Positions 34,866 through 46,159 are shown, counted from the stretch's first letter. The stretch is 64,000 nt of DNA from JBEHWX01 sp048498995 (GCA_048498995.1 JBEHWX010000002.1:55120-119119), one strand, 5' to 3'. Translations and numbers: made by a program. The notes: generated by a model from the sequence alone, not told the origin.

Positions 34866-35386
34866 GCTTCCCCGATCGGGAGCTCGGACAAGATGCGATG
34901 GAGCGTGAACGGGGGATATCCGCGAGGGTGTCCCCCGTCGCTCGTTCGGGGCCGATCACAACGCATCGAAGGCATCGGGCACGCCCGAGGGAGAAATCCG
35001 GGAGGCGCGGCGGGAGGATCCGGGGGAGGATTCGGGGGGAGGACGATTGCGAATCTTCCGGCGCGGGGGCATATTGCGCTCCCCTGGTCGCCGGCGGGCC
35101 CGCGCCGGAGCCGCGCATCATCGCGTGCTCCCCGCGCGTGACTCGGACGTAGTTGGGATGGTATCTCACCGGAGCCGCGCGATGTACCGATCGCGCCATC
35201 CGGCCACGCTCCCCTTCCTTCCGTTCAGCTCCGGATGCCCTTCTTCCCCGATCCGAACCCGATCGCGGAAGGCTTTTGGGCGCATCCGACAGCGGCGTTT
35301 CCACCGGCGCCTTCGACCCCGATCCACCGCGCGACACGCCCGATGTGCCACGCGGGACCTTACCCAACTACCCTTGGAGTTCTTCC
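34866..35386. other. Intergenic region before the Ser/Thr-rich lipoprotein
   Basis: About 520 nt without a supported gene. A purine-rich run (GGGAGGATCCGGGGGAGG-like) covers about 35000-35045. Frames that run into the downstream gene from 35153 are Arg/Pro-rich and are not part of it. Confidence 0.55.
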
Positions 35387-36181
35387 ATGCGCACACGTTC
35401 ACTCACGCTGCTGGCAATCGCCACGCTGGCCATCGCCGGTTGCAGCAAGGATGAGCCGACCTCCCCGACCACCGACAATTCCAGCACCGCCACCGGCGGA
35501 CAGCCCACGCCGAGCTTCGCCGGCAACGGCAACTGGGGCGGGACGCTGGCCACCATCGCCTTCGACTTCACCGATCCGAACATTCCCCTGCCGATCCCGA
35601 TCTCGATGAAGATGGGCTACGCGCAGTTCGGCACGCTCAGCGGCGGCACGACCACCGGCATCGACGCCGGCACCGTCAAGGTGGAGGGACACGAGCTGTC
35701 CAAGCAGACCACCGGCGGCGTGATCGCCTACACGTCCTACTCCGGGTCGAGCATGGCCACCCTGAACGATCTGACCTTCGACGGCGAGACCGAGCATTCC
35801 TGGACCGTCAGCGGCTCCGGCAGCGTGCCCCAGTTCGACATCTCCGTGCAGGCCCCGTCGGCCTTCTCCCTCGTGGCCCCGGCCTCCGGCGCCACGGTCT
35901 CCAAGTCGAGCGGCCTCGCCCTCTCCTGGACCAGCGACAACGACATGCGCGACAGCATGATCGTGACTCTTTCGCCGACCAACGGGCAGCGCTACGCCTT
36001 CACGCAGCAGTCGATCGCCAATACCGGCTCGTTCACCATTCCGGCCAGCGCCCTGGCCAGCATCTCCGGACAGACGGTGCTCCACGTGGTCAAGTACCGC
36101 TATGCCGGCAAATCGGTCGGCGGCAAGGATTACTACGCCGTCGGCGAGGTGGTCAAGCAGCTGACGATCACGATTCAGTGA
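35387..36181 (+). CDS. Lipoprotein, Ser/Thr-rich
   Basis: 264 aa from MRTRSLTLLAIATLAIAGC. The lipobox LAIAGC gives lipidation at residue 19. A low-complexity linker (SKDEPTSPTTDNSSTATG) leads to a beta-rich domain, and APASGATVSKSSGLALSWTS starts a second beta-sandwich of the type found in extracellular fibronectin-like modules. Probably surface- or periplasm-exposed. The long upstream frame (from 35153) is ignored because it precedes the signal peptide. It lies between two ankyrin genes in the same orientation. Confidence 0.82.
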   Translation: MRTRSLTLLAIATLAIAGCSKDEPTSPTTDNSSTATGGQPTPSFAGNGNWGGTLATIAFDFTDPNIPLPIPISMKMGYAQFGTLSGGTTTGIDAGTVKVEGHELSKQTTGGVIAYTSYSGSSMATLNDLTFDGETEHSWTVSGSGSVPQFDISVQAPSAFSLVAPASGATVSKSSGLALSWTSDNDMRDSMIVTLSPTNGQRYAFTQQSIANTGSFTIPASALASISGQTVLHVVKYRYAGKSVGGKDYYAVGEVVKQLTITIQ

Positions 36182-36250
36182 CGCACGGCCGCGGCATCGT
36201 CGAGATCTCCATCGATCTTCGATAAATCCGCGGCATTGAGACGGTGCATC

Positions 36251-36290
36251 GAACGGCGGGGTGAACTATCTTCGGTTCGCCCCGCCGTTC
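36251..36290 (+). other. Long hairpin after the lipoprotein gene
   Basis: GAACGGCGGGGTGAAC (36251-36266) pairs with GTTCGCCCCGCCGTTC (36275-36290), with one G-T pair and an 8-nt loop. It lies 70 nt past the lipoprotein stop and 60 nt before the next gene; there is no good T-tract. Confidence 0.55.
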
Positions 36291-36349
36291 GTCGTATTCA
36301 CGATCTCTCCGTCCGGGCGGGCGCGGAGGGGTCACTGCCGGTCCGCGTC

Positions 36350-37096
36350 ATGCGACACGCACTCCTTCTCCTCCCGCTCTCCCTCCTGCTCCTGCCATCG
36401 GCCTCCTCCAGCGCGCAGATGCACGCCGCCGCGCGGCACAACGACCGGATCACGCTCGAGCGCCTGATCGAGTCCGATCGCGCCCTCATCGATCAGGCCG
36501 ATTCGGCCGAGGGGAACCGCACCCCGCTGCACGACGCGGCCGAGGCGGGGAACGCCGACATGGCGCTCCTGCTGATGCGCGCCGGCGCGGCGGTCGATCC
36601 GGTCACCGCCGCCGGGGAAACACCCCTGCTGCTGGCGCTCCGCGCCGGCAAGAGCGACATGGCCAAGGTGCTCCTCCGCTACGACGCCTCCACGACCATT
36701 GCCGATACCGCCGGCATCACCCCGCTCCACATCGCCGCCGCCAGCGGCTCGATGGAGATGGTCGGGCTGCTCCTCGCGCGCGGCGCGCGGGCCGACGTCC
36801 GCGATCATCGCGGCGCGACACCGCTCCACTGGGCGGCCGGAGCCGGCGCCGAGGAGACCATCATGCTCCTGATAGCGCGGGGCGCCGACGTGAACGCCAG
36901 GATGACCGACGGCACCACTCCCCTCCATCTGGCGATCCGCCGGAACCTGGTCGGCACCGTCCGGCTCCTTCTTGCCAAGGGGGCCGACCGCACGCTGCGC
37001 GATCAGATGGGCGTCACGCCGCAGCAGCTTGCGCGCGCCAGCGGAGCCGACGAGATGACCCGCCTGCTGAGCGGCACGCACGCCGCGCGGCGCTGA
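36350..37096 (+). CDS. Exported ankyrin-repeat protein, third of three
   Basis: 248 aa from MRHALLLLPLSLLLLPSASS. A signal peptide ends near residue 23 (SSAQ). About six ankyrin repeats follow (for example GITPLHIAAASGSMEMVGLL, GATPLHWAAGAGAEETIMLL). It is more diverged from the other two. The start is chosen at the signal peptide; the frame from 36236 overlaps the hairpin at 36251-36290. Confidence 0.88.
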   Translation: MRHALLLLPLSLLLLPSASSSAQMHAAARHNDRITLERLIESDRALIDQADSAEGNRTPLHDAAEAGNADMALLLMRAGAAVDPVTAAGETPLLLALRAGKSDMAKVLLRYDASTTIADTAGITPLHIAAASGSMEMVGLLLARGARADVRDHRGATPLHWAAGAGAEETIMLLIARGADVNARMTDGTTPLHLAIRRNLVGTVRLLLAKGADRTLRDQMGVTPQQLARASGADEMTRLLSGTHAARR

Positions 37097-37485
37097 GCCC
37101 CGCACATTCACGACATCGCTCGATAGCGCGCTCGGCCGAGCGCCGGTTTCTTCGACGTCATGGCGCCGCCACGCCGGACGCCTCGCCACGCCACGTTCAT
37201 CGCGCCCCCTCGCACACACGGTCAGGAATGCTCTACCGGCGGACTCTCCCTCGTTGACGTCCGGACGCATGGTGCCGCGCACCTTCTGCCACGCGACGTC
37301 TCACTCCTCCCGACACCACCCGGAATTGGTGACCCGCGCCGAGGTATACGAACCGACAACCACCGCCCGCCACGGCCGCCGCCGATGAGCGAGATGCCCC
37401 CGCGCGTCCGCTCCGATCGAAGGGCGCATTGCGCGGGTTGCACGGCACGGCGCGATACCGGATATTGCGCCCGCTCTTTCCCAAA
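37097..37485. other. Region upstream of the TPP riboswitch
   Basis: About 390 nt with no supported gene. The thiC promoter should lie here. A GCGCTCGGCCGAGCGC palindrome lies near 37130. No clear -7 box was identified. Confidence 0.45.
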
Positions 37486-37565
37486 CGCTCGCTGGGGGTG
37501 CCCGATATCCGGGCTGAGATCATACCCTTCGAACCTGATCCGGTTAGGACCGGCGCAGGGAAGCG
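37486..37565 (+). promoter_or_regulatory. TPP riboswitch controlling thiC
   Basis: All conserved thi-box parts are present: GGGGGTGCCC at about 37494, GGGCTGAGA near 37510, ATACCC near 37521, GAACCTGATC near 37530, and GGTTAGGACC...GCGCAGGGAAGCG ending at 37565. It binds thiamine pyrophosphate and lowers expression of the thiamine gene downstream. The 240 nt to the thiC start hold the expression platform; I see repeats of CGCATTCGCACAGG-like phrases (37705-37760) but no clean terminator hairpin, so control may act on translation. Confidence 0.95.
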
Positions 37566-37806
37566 GCACAGACGCGCACGCGGCCATCATGGCTTCACCG
37601 GCGCGCACCGCCCTCTCCCGTTCCCTTCTCCGACCTCGATCTCGCTCCCTGATCTCGTCACCCTCGAGCTCCGCCGTTCTCCACGCCGGAGAGCATTCCC
37701 GAAGGCGCCTTCGCACAGGAAGGACGCGTTCGTGAAAGCGCATTCGCACAGGCGCATTCGTAACGCGACAGCTCGCAATCAGACATAGACAACCGAGGAA
37801 CGCACT

Positions 37807-39684
<1,878 letters not shown>

Positions 39685-40501
39685 TCGCGCCGCGGCGATC
39701 GCGACGCGACGATCGCGCAACAAGCTTCGGGCCGGCGCGATGAATGACGATGGCTCAGCCGATGTTCGTCGGGGGAATTCCACTTCAGGAATTCCCCCGA
39801 TCCATTTATGAAAAGAAATTCGCCTCGGGATACATTCAATTCCGTAAATGTGAACAATTAATTCACGCGTTCACGCCAAACGCTTGCCTCCGCCCCGTCT
39901 GTAGGGTAACTTCAACGCCGGTCCCAGTCCCGGTCGCCGCCGATGCAGTCCAGAATGCATCGTCATGCAAGGCGAGGATATCCCGATCGTGCGCGCGTTT
40001 GCCGCGTCGCAGGCCATCCGTCCAGAGGTCTGCTCCGCGCCGCTTCCGTATCCATGCGCCGTCCGATCGAGCGTGCACGATATATCGGTCCTGACACGTC
40101 ACGCACTATCCTCACTCTTCCCGTCGAGCGGGACACAACCTGACGACATTTCCGACATGTTCCCTTCGCGGCCTCGATTCCGCGATCGCTCACCCGCGAT
40201 CGGGAGATCGTATTGCCCGTACGAATCGTTCCGCGCGACGCTGCCCAGGCGCCACGCGGCTCGAAGCCGCGGGAGAGAATGCGGCGTGCCGTTATCGGAG
40301 CTCCGTCGTCGGAGATCCGTCATCGGAGATCATCGTCAGTGCATCGTCCGACTCAAAGCGATGATCCGGGACCACCATGCGGCAATGCGTCAGGGATACG
40401 GGCGGCGGCTCACGCGCGCCCGGACTTTTCCCGCACTCGCGTCGCACATCCCCGATGCCGCCGGATGTCGGCCGGCATTCCCATTCATCCAGGAGAGCAT
40501 C
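39685..40501. other. Intergenic region between thiC and the MACPF gene
   Basis: About 820 nt with no supported gene. Positions 39800-39880 are AT-rich and could be a promoter region, with an inverted repeat GTGAA...TTCAC at 39850-39866. A degenerate 14-nt repeat (CGGAGATCCGTCAT-like) is found at about 40296-40340. An open frame from 39965 joins the MACPF gene but is Arg/Ser-rich and not credible. Confidence 0.55.
39769..39800 (+). terminator. Probable terminator hairpin of thiC
   Basis: TCGGGGGAATTC (39769-39780) pairs exactly with GAATTCCCCCGA (39789-39800) around an 8-nt loop. The following TCCATTTATG is only weakly T-rich. Confidence 0.5.
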
Positions 40502-42103
40502 ATGGCACTACCACTTCCAGGCGCGGACACGCTCGGCTACGGCTTCAACATCTTCGGCCAGTACGACAGCTCGTCGAAGATCTCTCCGCTGTTCGACATG
40601 CAGTTCGACGCCAGCCGGGAATGGCGGAGCGGCAACGTCACCTACCTCCTTCCGCAGAACGCGTCGTTCGATCCCTCCCCCTCCCACAACGGGGACACCT
40701 ACGTCTTCTCCTCCCGGCAGAAGGTGCAGGAGCATTTCGCGGCGAAGGCGAGCGTGAGCGCCAGCTACGGTCCGTTCAGCGGCGAGTTCGAGGCCGCCTA
40801 TTCACAGACCAAGGTCTCCGACGATCAGTACGATTACGCCCTGGTGGAGGCCAACTCGATCTTCTGGAGCCTGACGCTCAAGGACCAGTCGGCCAACGCC
40901 CTGGCCTCCTGGGTGACGAGCGATCCGGATTACATCAATATCCCGGACACCTACAACGAGGGAAACCGGGATCTGTTCTTCCGCTTCTTCGATAAATACG
41001 GCACGCACTACGTGGTCGGCGTCACGGTCGGCTCGCGGCTCTATTACAGCAGCCTGATCCTCAAGAGCTACAATTATTCGTCGCAGGATATCAGCGTGAA
41101 GATGAAGGCCGAATACGACGGCGTCTTCGTCAAGGCCGGGGCCGAGGCGCAGGCGGCGTGGCAGAAGGCGGGGGAGGACTGGTCGAGCCAGCGGAGCGTG
41201 ACCGTGGGGGCGCTCGGCGGCAACAACGTGATCCTGAACGCCCTGGCGCCGGGATATCCTGACAATTTCAACGACGAGTACAAGATGTGGCTGGAGAGCG
41301 CCGCCGCGCTGCCGGCCGTGATCGATTTCCAGCTCGCGGAGGTCGCCAATCTCTTCTCGTCCGGAAAGGCGCAGGCGGTGAAGCAGGCTATCACCGCGTA
41401 TACCCGCACGCGCCTCTACGTGGAGGCGAAAACCGGAAGCTGCGTTGTGCTCTACAACGCCGAGCCGGTGCTCCCGGCCGGCGGCGGCGACGGCGTGCTC
41501 GGATTCCAGCTCGTGGCGATCGACCGGAAGAGCCTCCGCGTGGCCTTCGCCAAGTCGTACGCGATCACGGCGTTCTACAGCGGCTACGAGGAGCGCTACA
41601 CCACGGCTCTCTCCGATATCCGCCCCTACCGCAACGGACGCTATCTCATCGCCTTCACCACCTGGTCGATGTTCGGCACCCAGTATCCGATCAAGGACTT
41701 CTCGGATTTCCTGAACGAGATCGGCGCCGGCATCGGACTGCAGGGATGGTTCAACGTGCACGACCTGAAGAACCAGAACCCGGCGTGGTACTGCTGCGAC
41801 GTCACGCACGTCAACTACTGCCTGCTCGGCTACACCGGCATCGGCCAGGGGAACGGCTTCGAGGTGTTCCAGCGCGCCGGAAGCTGCGATACCGGCAAGG
41901 GGCACTGGTACGATCAGAACGGCTGGTACGATCTCCCCGCGCCGCTGGCCAGCATCGAGGTTGATCTGTTCAAGCTCGCCGAGGCGGACGCGCTCCACAC
42001 TGTGGGGCTCTCCTATCGCGCGAAGCGCTCGAAGATCAAGGTGATCTCGAACAACCCGATGGTCCGCGCGCATCACGCGACCGCCGACGCCGCGAAGAAA
42101 TGA
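40502..42103 (+). CDS. MACPF (membrane attack complex/perforin) domain protein
   Basis: 533 aa from MALPLPGADTLGYGFNIFGQ; AGGAGAG lies 5-6 nt before this ATG. The MACPF signature is FFDKYGTHYVVGVTVGSRLY, with Y166-GTHYV, preceded by helical and beta segments typical of the pore-forming fold. The second half (from about residue 340) is a separate domain, GRYLIAFTTWSMFGTQYPIK...WYCCDVTHVNYCLLG, Cys- and aromatic-rich. There is no signal peptide, so it is cytoplasmic or released by another route. Bacterial MACPF proteins are known but few have assigned roles; some are toxins or gliding-related. Whether this one forms pores is unknown. A terminator follows, then an unknown gene and a glycosyltransferase. 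Confidence 0.85.
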   Translation: MALPLPGADTLGYGFNIFGQYDSSSKISPLFDMQFDASREWRSGNVTYLLPQNASFDPSPSHNGDTYVFSSRQKVQEHFAAKASVSASYGPFSGEFEAAYSQTKVSDDQYDYALVEANSIFWSLTLKDQSANALASWVTSDPDYINIPDTYNEGNRDLFFRFFDKYGTHYVVGVTVGSRLYYSSLILKSYNYSSQDISVKMKAEYDGVFVKAGAEAQAAWQKAGEDWSSQRSVTVGALGGNNVILNALAPGYPDNFNDEYKMWLESAAALPAVIDFQLAEVANLFSSGKAQAVKQAITAYTRTRLYVEAKTGSCVVLYNAEPVLPAGGGDGVLGFQLVAIDRKSLRVAFAKSYAITAFYSGYEERYTTALSDIRPYRNGRYLIAFTTWSMFGTQYPIKDFSDFLNEIGAGIGLQGWFNVHDLKNQNPAWYCCDVTHVNYCLLGYTGIGQGNGFEVFQRAGSCDTGKGHWYDQNGWYDLPAPLASIEVDLFKLAEADALHTVGLSYRAKRSKIKVISNNPMVRAHHATADAAKK

Positions 42104-42110
42104 TCGCCCG

Positions 42111-42152
42111 CCGGTCCCCGCGGAACAGGACGCTTCGCGGGGACCGGTTCTA
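42111..42152 (+). terminator. Terminator hairpin of the MACPF gene
   Basis: CCGGTCCCCGCG (42111-42122) pairs with CGCGGGGACCGG (42136-42147), followed by TTCTATTC. Three copies of GGTTCACCC-like phrase follow at about 42155-42190. Confidence 0.65.
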
Positions 42153-42262
42153 TTCACCCTCGGTTCACCCTTGGTTCACCCACGGTTCGCCGCGCATGCG
42201 GCGAGCCCCGGAAGCAGGCTCGACATACGAGCCCGGTTGAAGTATCACCAGGAGAACGGAGC

Positions 42263-42850
42263 ATGGAGTATCAGGAGATCATCGAGCCCGCGATCGGCGA
42301 GCATATGTGCGTGGAGCGAACGATCGTCGAGCGTGTCATCGATGAAACGATCATCGACGCCGCGCGCTATCTGGCGATCTGGCGCGATCAGGAGGCCACG
42401 TCGCGGCCGGAGCGGCCGCGCGATCCCACCTTCCGCACCTACGTCACGACCGTCGCCGACCTCATGTCGGCGCCGCTCTATCCGGTCTGGTGGACCCGCC
42501 CCGATCGCGCGGGACTTCTGCCGCATACCGACCGCGAGGCCACGCCGATCACCTTTCAGGAGCTGCTGAGCTATCCGGCGCTCTGCGAGGAGATCCTGAG
42601 CGGCCGCGCCGCGCGCTCCCGGGGCCGGCTCCGTCCGCGTCCGCACCTGATCGTCGAGCGCTGCGCCAGCTCCGGCGTGCTCGTCGTCAAGGATGGCTGC
42701 AAGGAGCTTCTGGCGCTGCTGCTGGCCGGCTCCGACTCCCGGATCGACGTTGCCGAGGTCGCCGGCCACGACTGGTCCGGATCGATGCTCGACATGCGCC
42801 GCATCCTCGATCATCATGCGCGCGTCAGCGGCTCCGGCCGGCACGGCTGA
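42263..42850 (+). CDS. Protein of unknown function next to the MACPF gene
   Basis: 195 aa, soluble and charged. ACCAGGAGAACGGAGC precedes the ATG. The C-terminal half (RPHLIVERCASSGVLVVKDG, then CKELLALLLAG) recalls the D-G-x-x-R-L loop of ParB/Srx-like nucleases, but the key residues differ and I do not assign the family. There is no signal peptide or membrane segment. It stands between the MACPF and glycosyltransferase genes in the same direction and may belong with them. Confidence 0.65.
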   Translation: MEYQEIIEPAIGEHMCVERTIVERVIDETIIDAARYLAIWRDQEATSRPERPRDPTFRTYVTTVADLMSAPLYPVWWTRPDRAGLLPHTDREATPITFQELLSYPALCEEILSGRAARSRGRLRPRPHLIVERCASSGVLVVKDGCKELLALLLAGSDSRIDVAEVAGHDWSGSMLDMRRILDHHARVSGSGRHG

Positions 42851-42964
42851 TCATCCGCCGATGACCGCGCCGCCAATGGTGATCGGACGTCCCGGCCGAC
42901 GCCTCACATACGCTTCACATACGCTTCACGTGAACAGACGCTTCTCTCCAACACGCCCGACAGC

Positions 42965-44263
42965 ATGACCCGCACAACCTCGATCCGCCTACTCGCCGTG
43001 GGACACGGACACTCCGCCACCGGATTCTCCCGCGTTCTTCACGGCATCCTCGAGCATCTTCCCTCCCATTACGACCTTCATCACTTCGCCGTCAATCACC
43101 GGAGCGACCGGATCGAGGCGGGGATTCCGACCTACGGCAACCCGATCGACGGCGACATGCACGGGCTGGAGCGCCTGAGCGAGCTCTGCGACACGCTCCG
43201 TCCCGACGTGCTTCTGATCCTTGGCGATCTCTGGTTCGCCTCGATCCACGCGGTGCGCCTGCGTCGGCTTTCCCGACGGCCGCTGATGGCGCTCTACGCG
43301 CCGGTCGATGGACGGGTCGACGGCATTCCGTATGGACGGGAGCTGGTGGAGTTCGACCGGGTTGTGGCCTACACGGAGTTCGGACGTGGAGAGCTGGCGA
43401 GGAACATCCTCGAGCATGGCGGCGCGCGCGCGTCCGACGCGCTCGAACGGCTCGACGTGATCCCGCACGGCATCGACACGGAGCGGTTCTTCCCGCACGC
43501 GCTCGATGCCGACGGCCTTCCCTCGGACGACCGGCGCATCGCCAAGCAGCTCTTCTTCGGCGCCGGCTCGCCGCTGGTCGACTCCTTCATCGTGCTGAAC
43601 GCGAGCAAGCATCAGCCGCGCAAGCGGATAGACCTGACGATCGAGGGATTCGCGCGCTTCGCCGAAGGGAAGCCGGAGAACGTGAAGCTCTACCTGCACG
43701 CCGGCGTGGACATGCAGGGCCCGGATCTGCGGCAGATCGCGCGCCGCTTCGGCGTGGCCGATCGCCTGATCCTTTCCGACGGCGCCGAGGAAGGGCACCC
43801 CGCCGTCGGCGACGCCACGCTGAACCTGCTCTACAACGCCTGCGATGTCGGGATCAACACATCGGGAGGAGAGGGATGGGGGCTGGTGAGCTTCGAGCAC
43901 GCGGCCACGGGAGCGCCGCAGATCGTGCCGCGCCACAGCGCGTGCGAGGAGCTCTGGCGCGGAGGGGCGATCATGCTGGAGCCGGCGACCACGTTCCGGC
44001 AGCGCGCGCTCGGCATCGAATGGGGATTCGTCGATCCGGAGGAGGTGGCGCGGGGACTTGAGCGGCTATATGGCGACCGGCAGCTCCGCCGGATGCTTGC
44101 GGTGGCCGCCTACCGCCGCGCAACGCGGAGCGCCTATTCCTGGAGCACGGTCGCGGGCCGGTGGGATCGGCTGCTGACCGGCATGATGGAGCGCCGGCAC
44201 GGCACCTTCGCGATGGCAACCTCGCTGGCAACCGACGCGGGACGGATGATCGTCGATCCGTGA
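42965..44263 (+). CDS. Glycosyltransferase, GT4 (GT-B) family
   Basis: 432 aa. The N-terminal domain begins with the GHGHSATGFSRVLHGIL nucleotide-binding start of GT-B enzymes. The C-terminal domain has NASKHQPRKRIDLTIEGFAR and the donor-binding EX7E motif E303...E311 in GGEGWGLVSFEHA. It should transfer a sugar from a nucleotide donor to a glycan or protein. There is no membrane segment. Its neighbours (MACPF and unknown) suggest it could modify a surface or effector molecule, but that is a guess. It ends 44 nt from a convergent cupin gene. Confidence 0.9.
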   Translation: MTRTTSIRLLAVGHGHSATGFSRVLHGILEHLPSHYDLHHFAVNHRSDRIEAGIPTYGNPIDGDMHGLERLSELCDTLRPDVLLILGDLWFASIHAVRLRRLSRRPLMALYAPVDGRVDGIPYGRELVEFDRVVAYTEFGRGELARNILEHGGARASDALERLDVIPHGIDTERFFPHALDADGLPSDDRRIAKQLFFGAGSPLVDSFIVLNASKHQPRKRIDLTIEGFARFAEGKPENVKLYLHAGVDMQGPDLRQIARRFGVADRLILSDGAEEGHPAVGDATLNLLYNACDVGINTSGGEGWGLVSFEHAATGAPQIVPRHSACEELWRGGAIMLEPATTFRQRALGIEWGFVDPEEVARGLERLYGDRQLRRMLAVAAYRRATRSAYSWSTVAGRWDRLLTGMMERRHGTFAMATSLATDAGRMIVDP

Positions 44264-44307
44264 TCGGCGAGAAGATCACCCCGAGGCTCATCTGCACGGC
44301 CGTCGAA

Positions 44308-44655
44308 TCAGCCGGCCGGCTCCGCGAGGATACGATCCCCCTGCGCCGGTGGTTGAGAGATGACGAGGAACGCGACATCGGCATCCGAGTCGTTGAGCGC
44401 CTGATGCGGAACCCCCGGCGGCACTTCAACGCCGTCACCGGGAGCGAGCCGCGTTGCCACACCGGCAACTTCCATCGTCAGCGTGCCCGAGAGCACGTAG
44501 AAGAATTGTCGCGCGCGCCCGTGAGCGTGGCGGACCTCCTTCGTGCCTGGTGGCATCCGCTCCTGAATCACGCTCAGCCCCTCGGCCCGCACCAGATGCC
44601 AGCCATCACAGCCATCTCCCCATAGGTAGTGTTCGGCGGTCGTCGTGTTGATCAT
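44308..44655 (-). CDS. Cupin-domain protein
   Basis: 115 aa from MINTTTAEHYLWGDGCDGWH; GGAG lies 7 nt before this ATG, and the longer frame from 44739 is not needed. It has the cupin motif EVRHAHGRARQFFYVLSGTL with H-x-H, and the second motif PPGVPHQALNDSDADVAFLV. Single-domain cupins bind a metal or small ligand; the reaction is unknown. It converges with the glycosyltransferase gene. Confidence 0.85.
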   Translation of the reverse strand: MINTTTAEHYLWGDGCDGWHLVRAEGLSVIQERMPPGTKEVRHAHGRARQFFYVLSGTLTMEVAGVATRLAPGDGVEVPPGVPHQALNDSDADVAFLVISQPPAQGDRILAEPAG

Positions 44656-44782
44656 CCGGAAGCTCCGTGAATGTGGGGTCGTTTTGATGATGACATCCGG
44701 TGCACGCACCATTCCGCGCAACAACGGCGGCGATTGCATGCGCTGATGCCGATCGGGGTGGCGGCGCTCGAGAAGAGCCGCG

Positions 44783-45562
44783 TCACTGCTTCAGCTCGAT
44801 CAGAACGATATAGCGGTAATTATCGACGTCGGGCGATTCCCAGAAATTCGAATAGCGGAAGATGCGCCCTCCCATGGCATCGACGAAGAGGAGCCGCGGA
44901 CGAACCCACCGGAACGGGAGATCGTTGACATGATCGACGGTCAGCACGATGGGCTCCTCCTTATCGACCGTTTTCCCCCTGGGCATGATATACAGGTGAT
45001 ATGCGCTCACCGACGTTGCGCCACCACCGGCAACGATCAGCACCGCGTCCACGGTGGAATCGGGGGAGACAAGACGCCGCACTTCCCTGGGCTCGCTGGA
45101 CAAGAACCCCACGTGATCGAAATAGAGGACGATCCCACAGAAGGCTGCCACGAGAAGCCCGACCAGGGTGCCGAGCACGCGGAGGGTCCATCTGAGGGGA
45201 CCGGCCTTCGGCTTCCTGGGCTTTTGCGCCGTGCGGTCGAGGAGATACGATCCTTTCGGGAACGCGGACACGTTGAGTCGCTCCCCTACCCACCGCAGTC
45301 CCATGCAATACCCATCGTAGCGGGCGGACTCGGCTATGGTTCCACTCTTCGGGTCGCAGATCACGACCCGGAAGCCCGGCATGTCGTCCACGACCTCCCA
45401 GTACGCCAGTGCGTGCAGCTCGGGAGCTTCGAGAGCCGCGTGAATATTCTGCCATGGGCGTGACGGAAGCGTCAACGCATCGGCATCCTCGACGATCAGC
45501 GAACAGATCGCGAAGGGTGAGCCCGGACGGATCTCGACGGGATCGGTGAAGCGAACATTCAT
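44783..45562 (-). CDS. Protein of unknown function with one membrane segment
   Basis: 259 aa from MNVRFTDPVEIRPGSPFAIC, 13 nt after the stop of the upstream minus gene, so probably translated from the same message. A hydrophobic segment (TLRVLGTLVGLLVAAFCGIV) near residues 130-150 splits a cytoplasmic N-terminal part from a C-terminal part that has YIMPRGKTVDKEEPIVLTVD. No family is recognised. The longer frame up to 45763 overlaps the upstream gene and has poor coding character. Confidence 0.65.
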   Translation of the reverse strand: MNVRFTDPVEIRPGSPFAICSLIVEDADALTLPSRPWQNIHAALEAPELHALAYWEVVDDMPGFRVVICDPKSGTIAESARYDGYCMGLRWVGERLNVSAFPKGSYLLDRTAQKPRKPKAGPLRWTLRVLGTLVGLLVAAFCGIVLYFDHVGFLSSEPREVRRLVSPDSTVDAVLIVAGGGATSVSAYHLYIMPRGKTVDKEEPIVLTVDHVNDLPFRWVRPRLLFVDAMGGRIFRYSNFWESPDVDNYRYIVLIELKQ

Positions 45563-45575
45563 GAGAGCGGCTCGA

Positions 45576-46061
45576 TCATGTCTCCGGTTGCGGCTCGGCG
45601 CCATCGCCGCCGGCGCTCGTGGACCATTCCTCCCAATACTCCCTACAGACGCTCCCCAGCTCCTCCACTCCGATCCGCTCCCGTCCCTCGATATACACCT
45701 CGATACCGGCCGCGCGGAACGAGAGATTCCCTCCGGAATGATCCGCGATGGTCGGACCGACATGAAGCGCCACCTTGATCAGGTCACCATCACGCCTGGC
45801 GTCCAGCACATCGGGCTCGAACGCAAAGATGTCGTCGGGATCGGTGAGGATGCGTCGCGGAGCATGTTCCTGGCGCGGCCAGGTCTCGAACCGCGGATCC
45901 GACACGTCGAATATTCTGAACCGCAGAAACTCCGGCGCGCCCGGGAGCCGCTCGGTGAGATATTCGATCTCGATATCGAGCGTCAATGTGCCCGGCTCGA
46001 ATTGATGGCGGACGATCGCGCCATCGTGGCAGATATTGAGGAACTCGACGATCTCATCCAT
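45576..46061 (-). CDS. Protein of unknown function, operon partner of 44783-45562
   Basis: 161 aa from MDEIVEFLNICHDGAIVRHQ; GGGGAGGAGATC before this ATG is an excellent ribosome site, so the longer frame from 46253 is rejected. Acidic and soluble; the segment EPGTLTLDIEIEYLTERL and DVSDPRFETW suggest a beta-rich fold of the kind seen in immunity-type or DUF proteins, not assigned. It directly precedes the membrane-segment protein. Confidence 0.65.
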   Translation of the reverse strand: MDEIVEFLNICHDGAIVRHQFEPGTLTLDIEIEYLTERLPGAPEFLRFRIFDVSDPRFETWPRQEHAPRRILTDPDDIFAFEPDVLDARRDGDLIKVALHVGPTIADHSGGNLSFRAAGIEVYIEGRERIGVEELGSVCREYWEEWSTSAGGDGAEPQPET

Positions 46062-46159
46062 GATCTCCTCCCCGTGATCGATGCGGCGCGGCGTCGGACG
46101 CGACACGCGCCATCGCTTCCGATTTCGTATCCTTCGGCCTTCTCGATTACGCAGTACCC

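Noticed and set aside
39965..40501. N-terminal extension of the MACPF protein
   Set aside because: The 179 extra residues are Arg/Ser-rich and lie before an excellent ribosome site at 40502.
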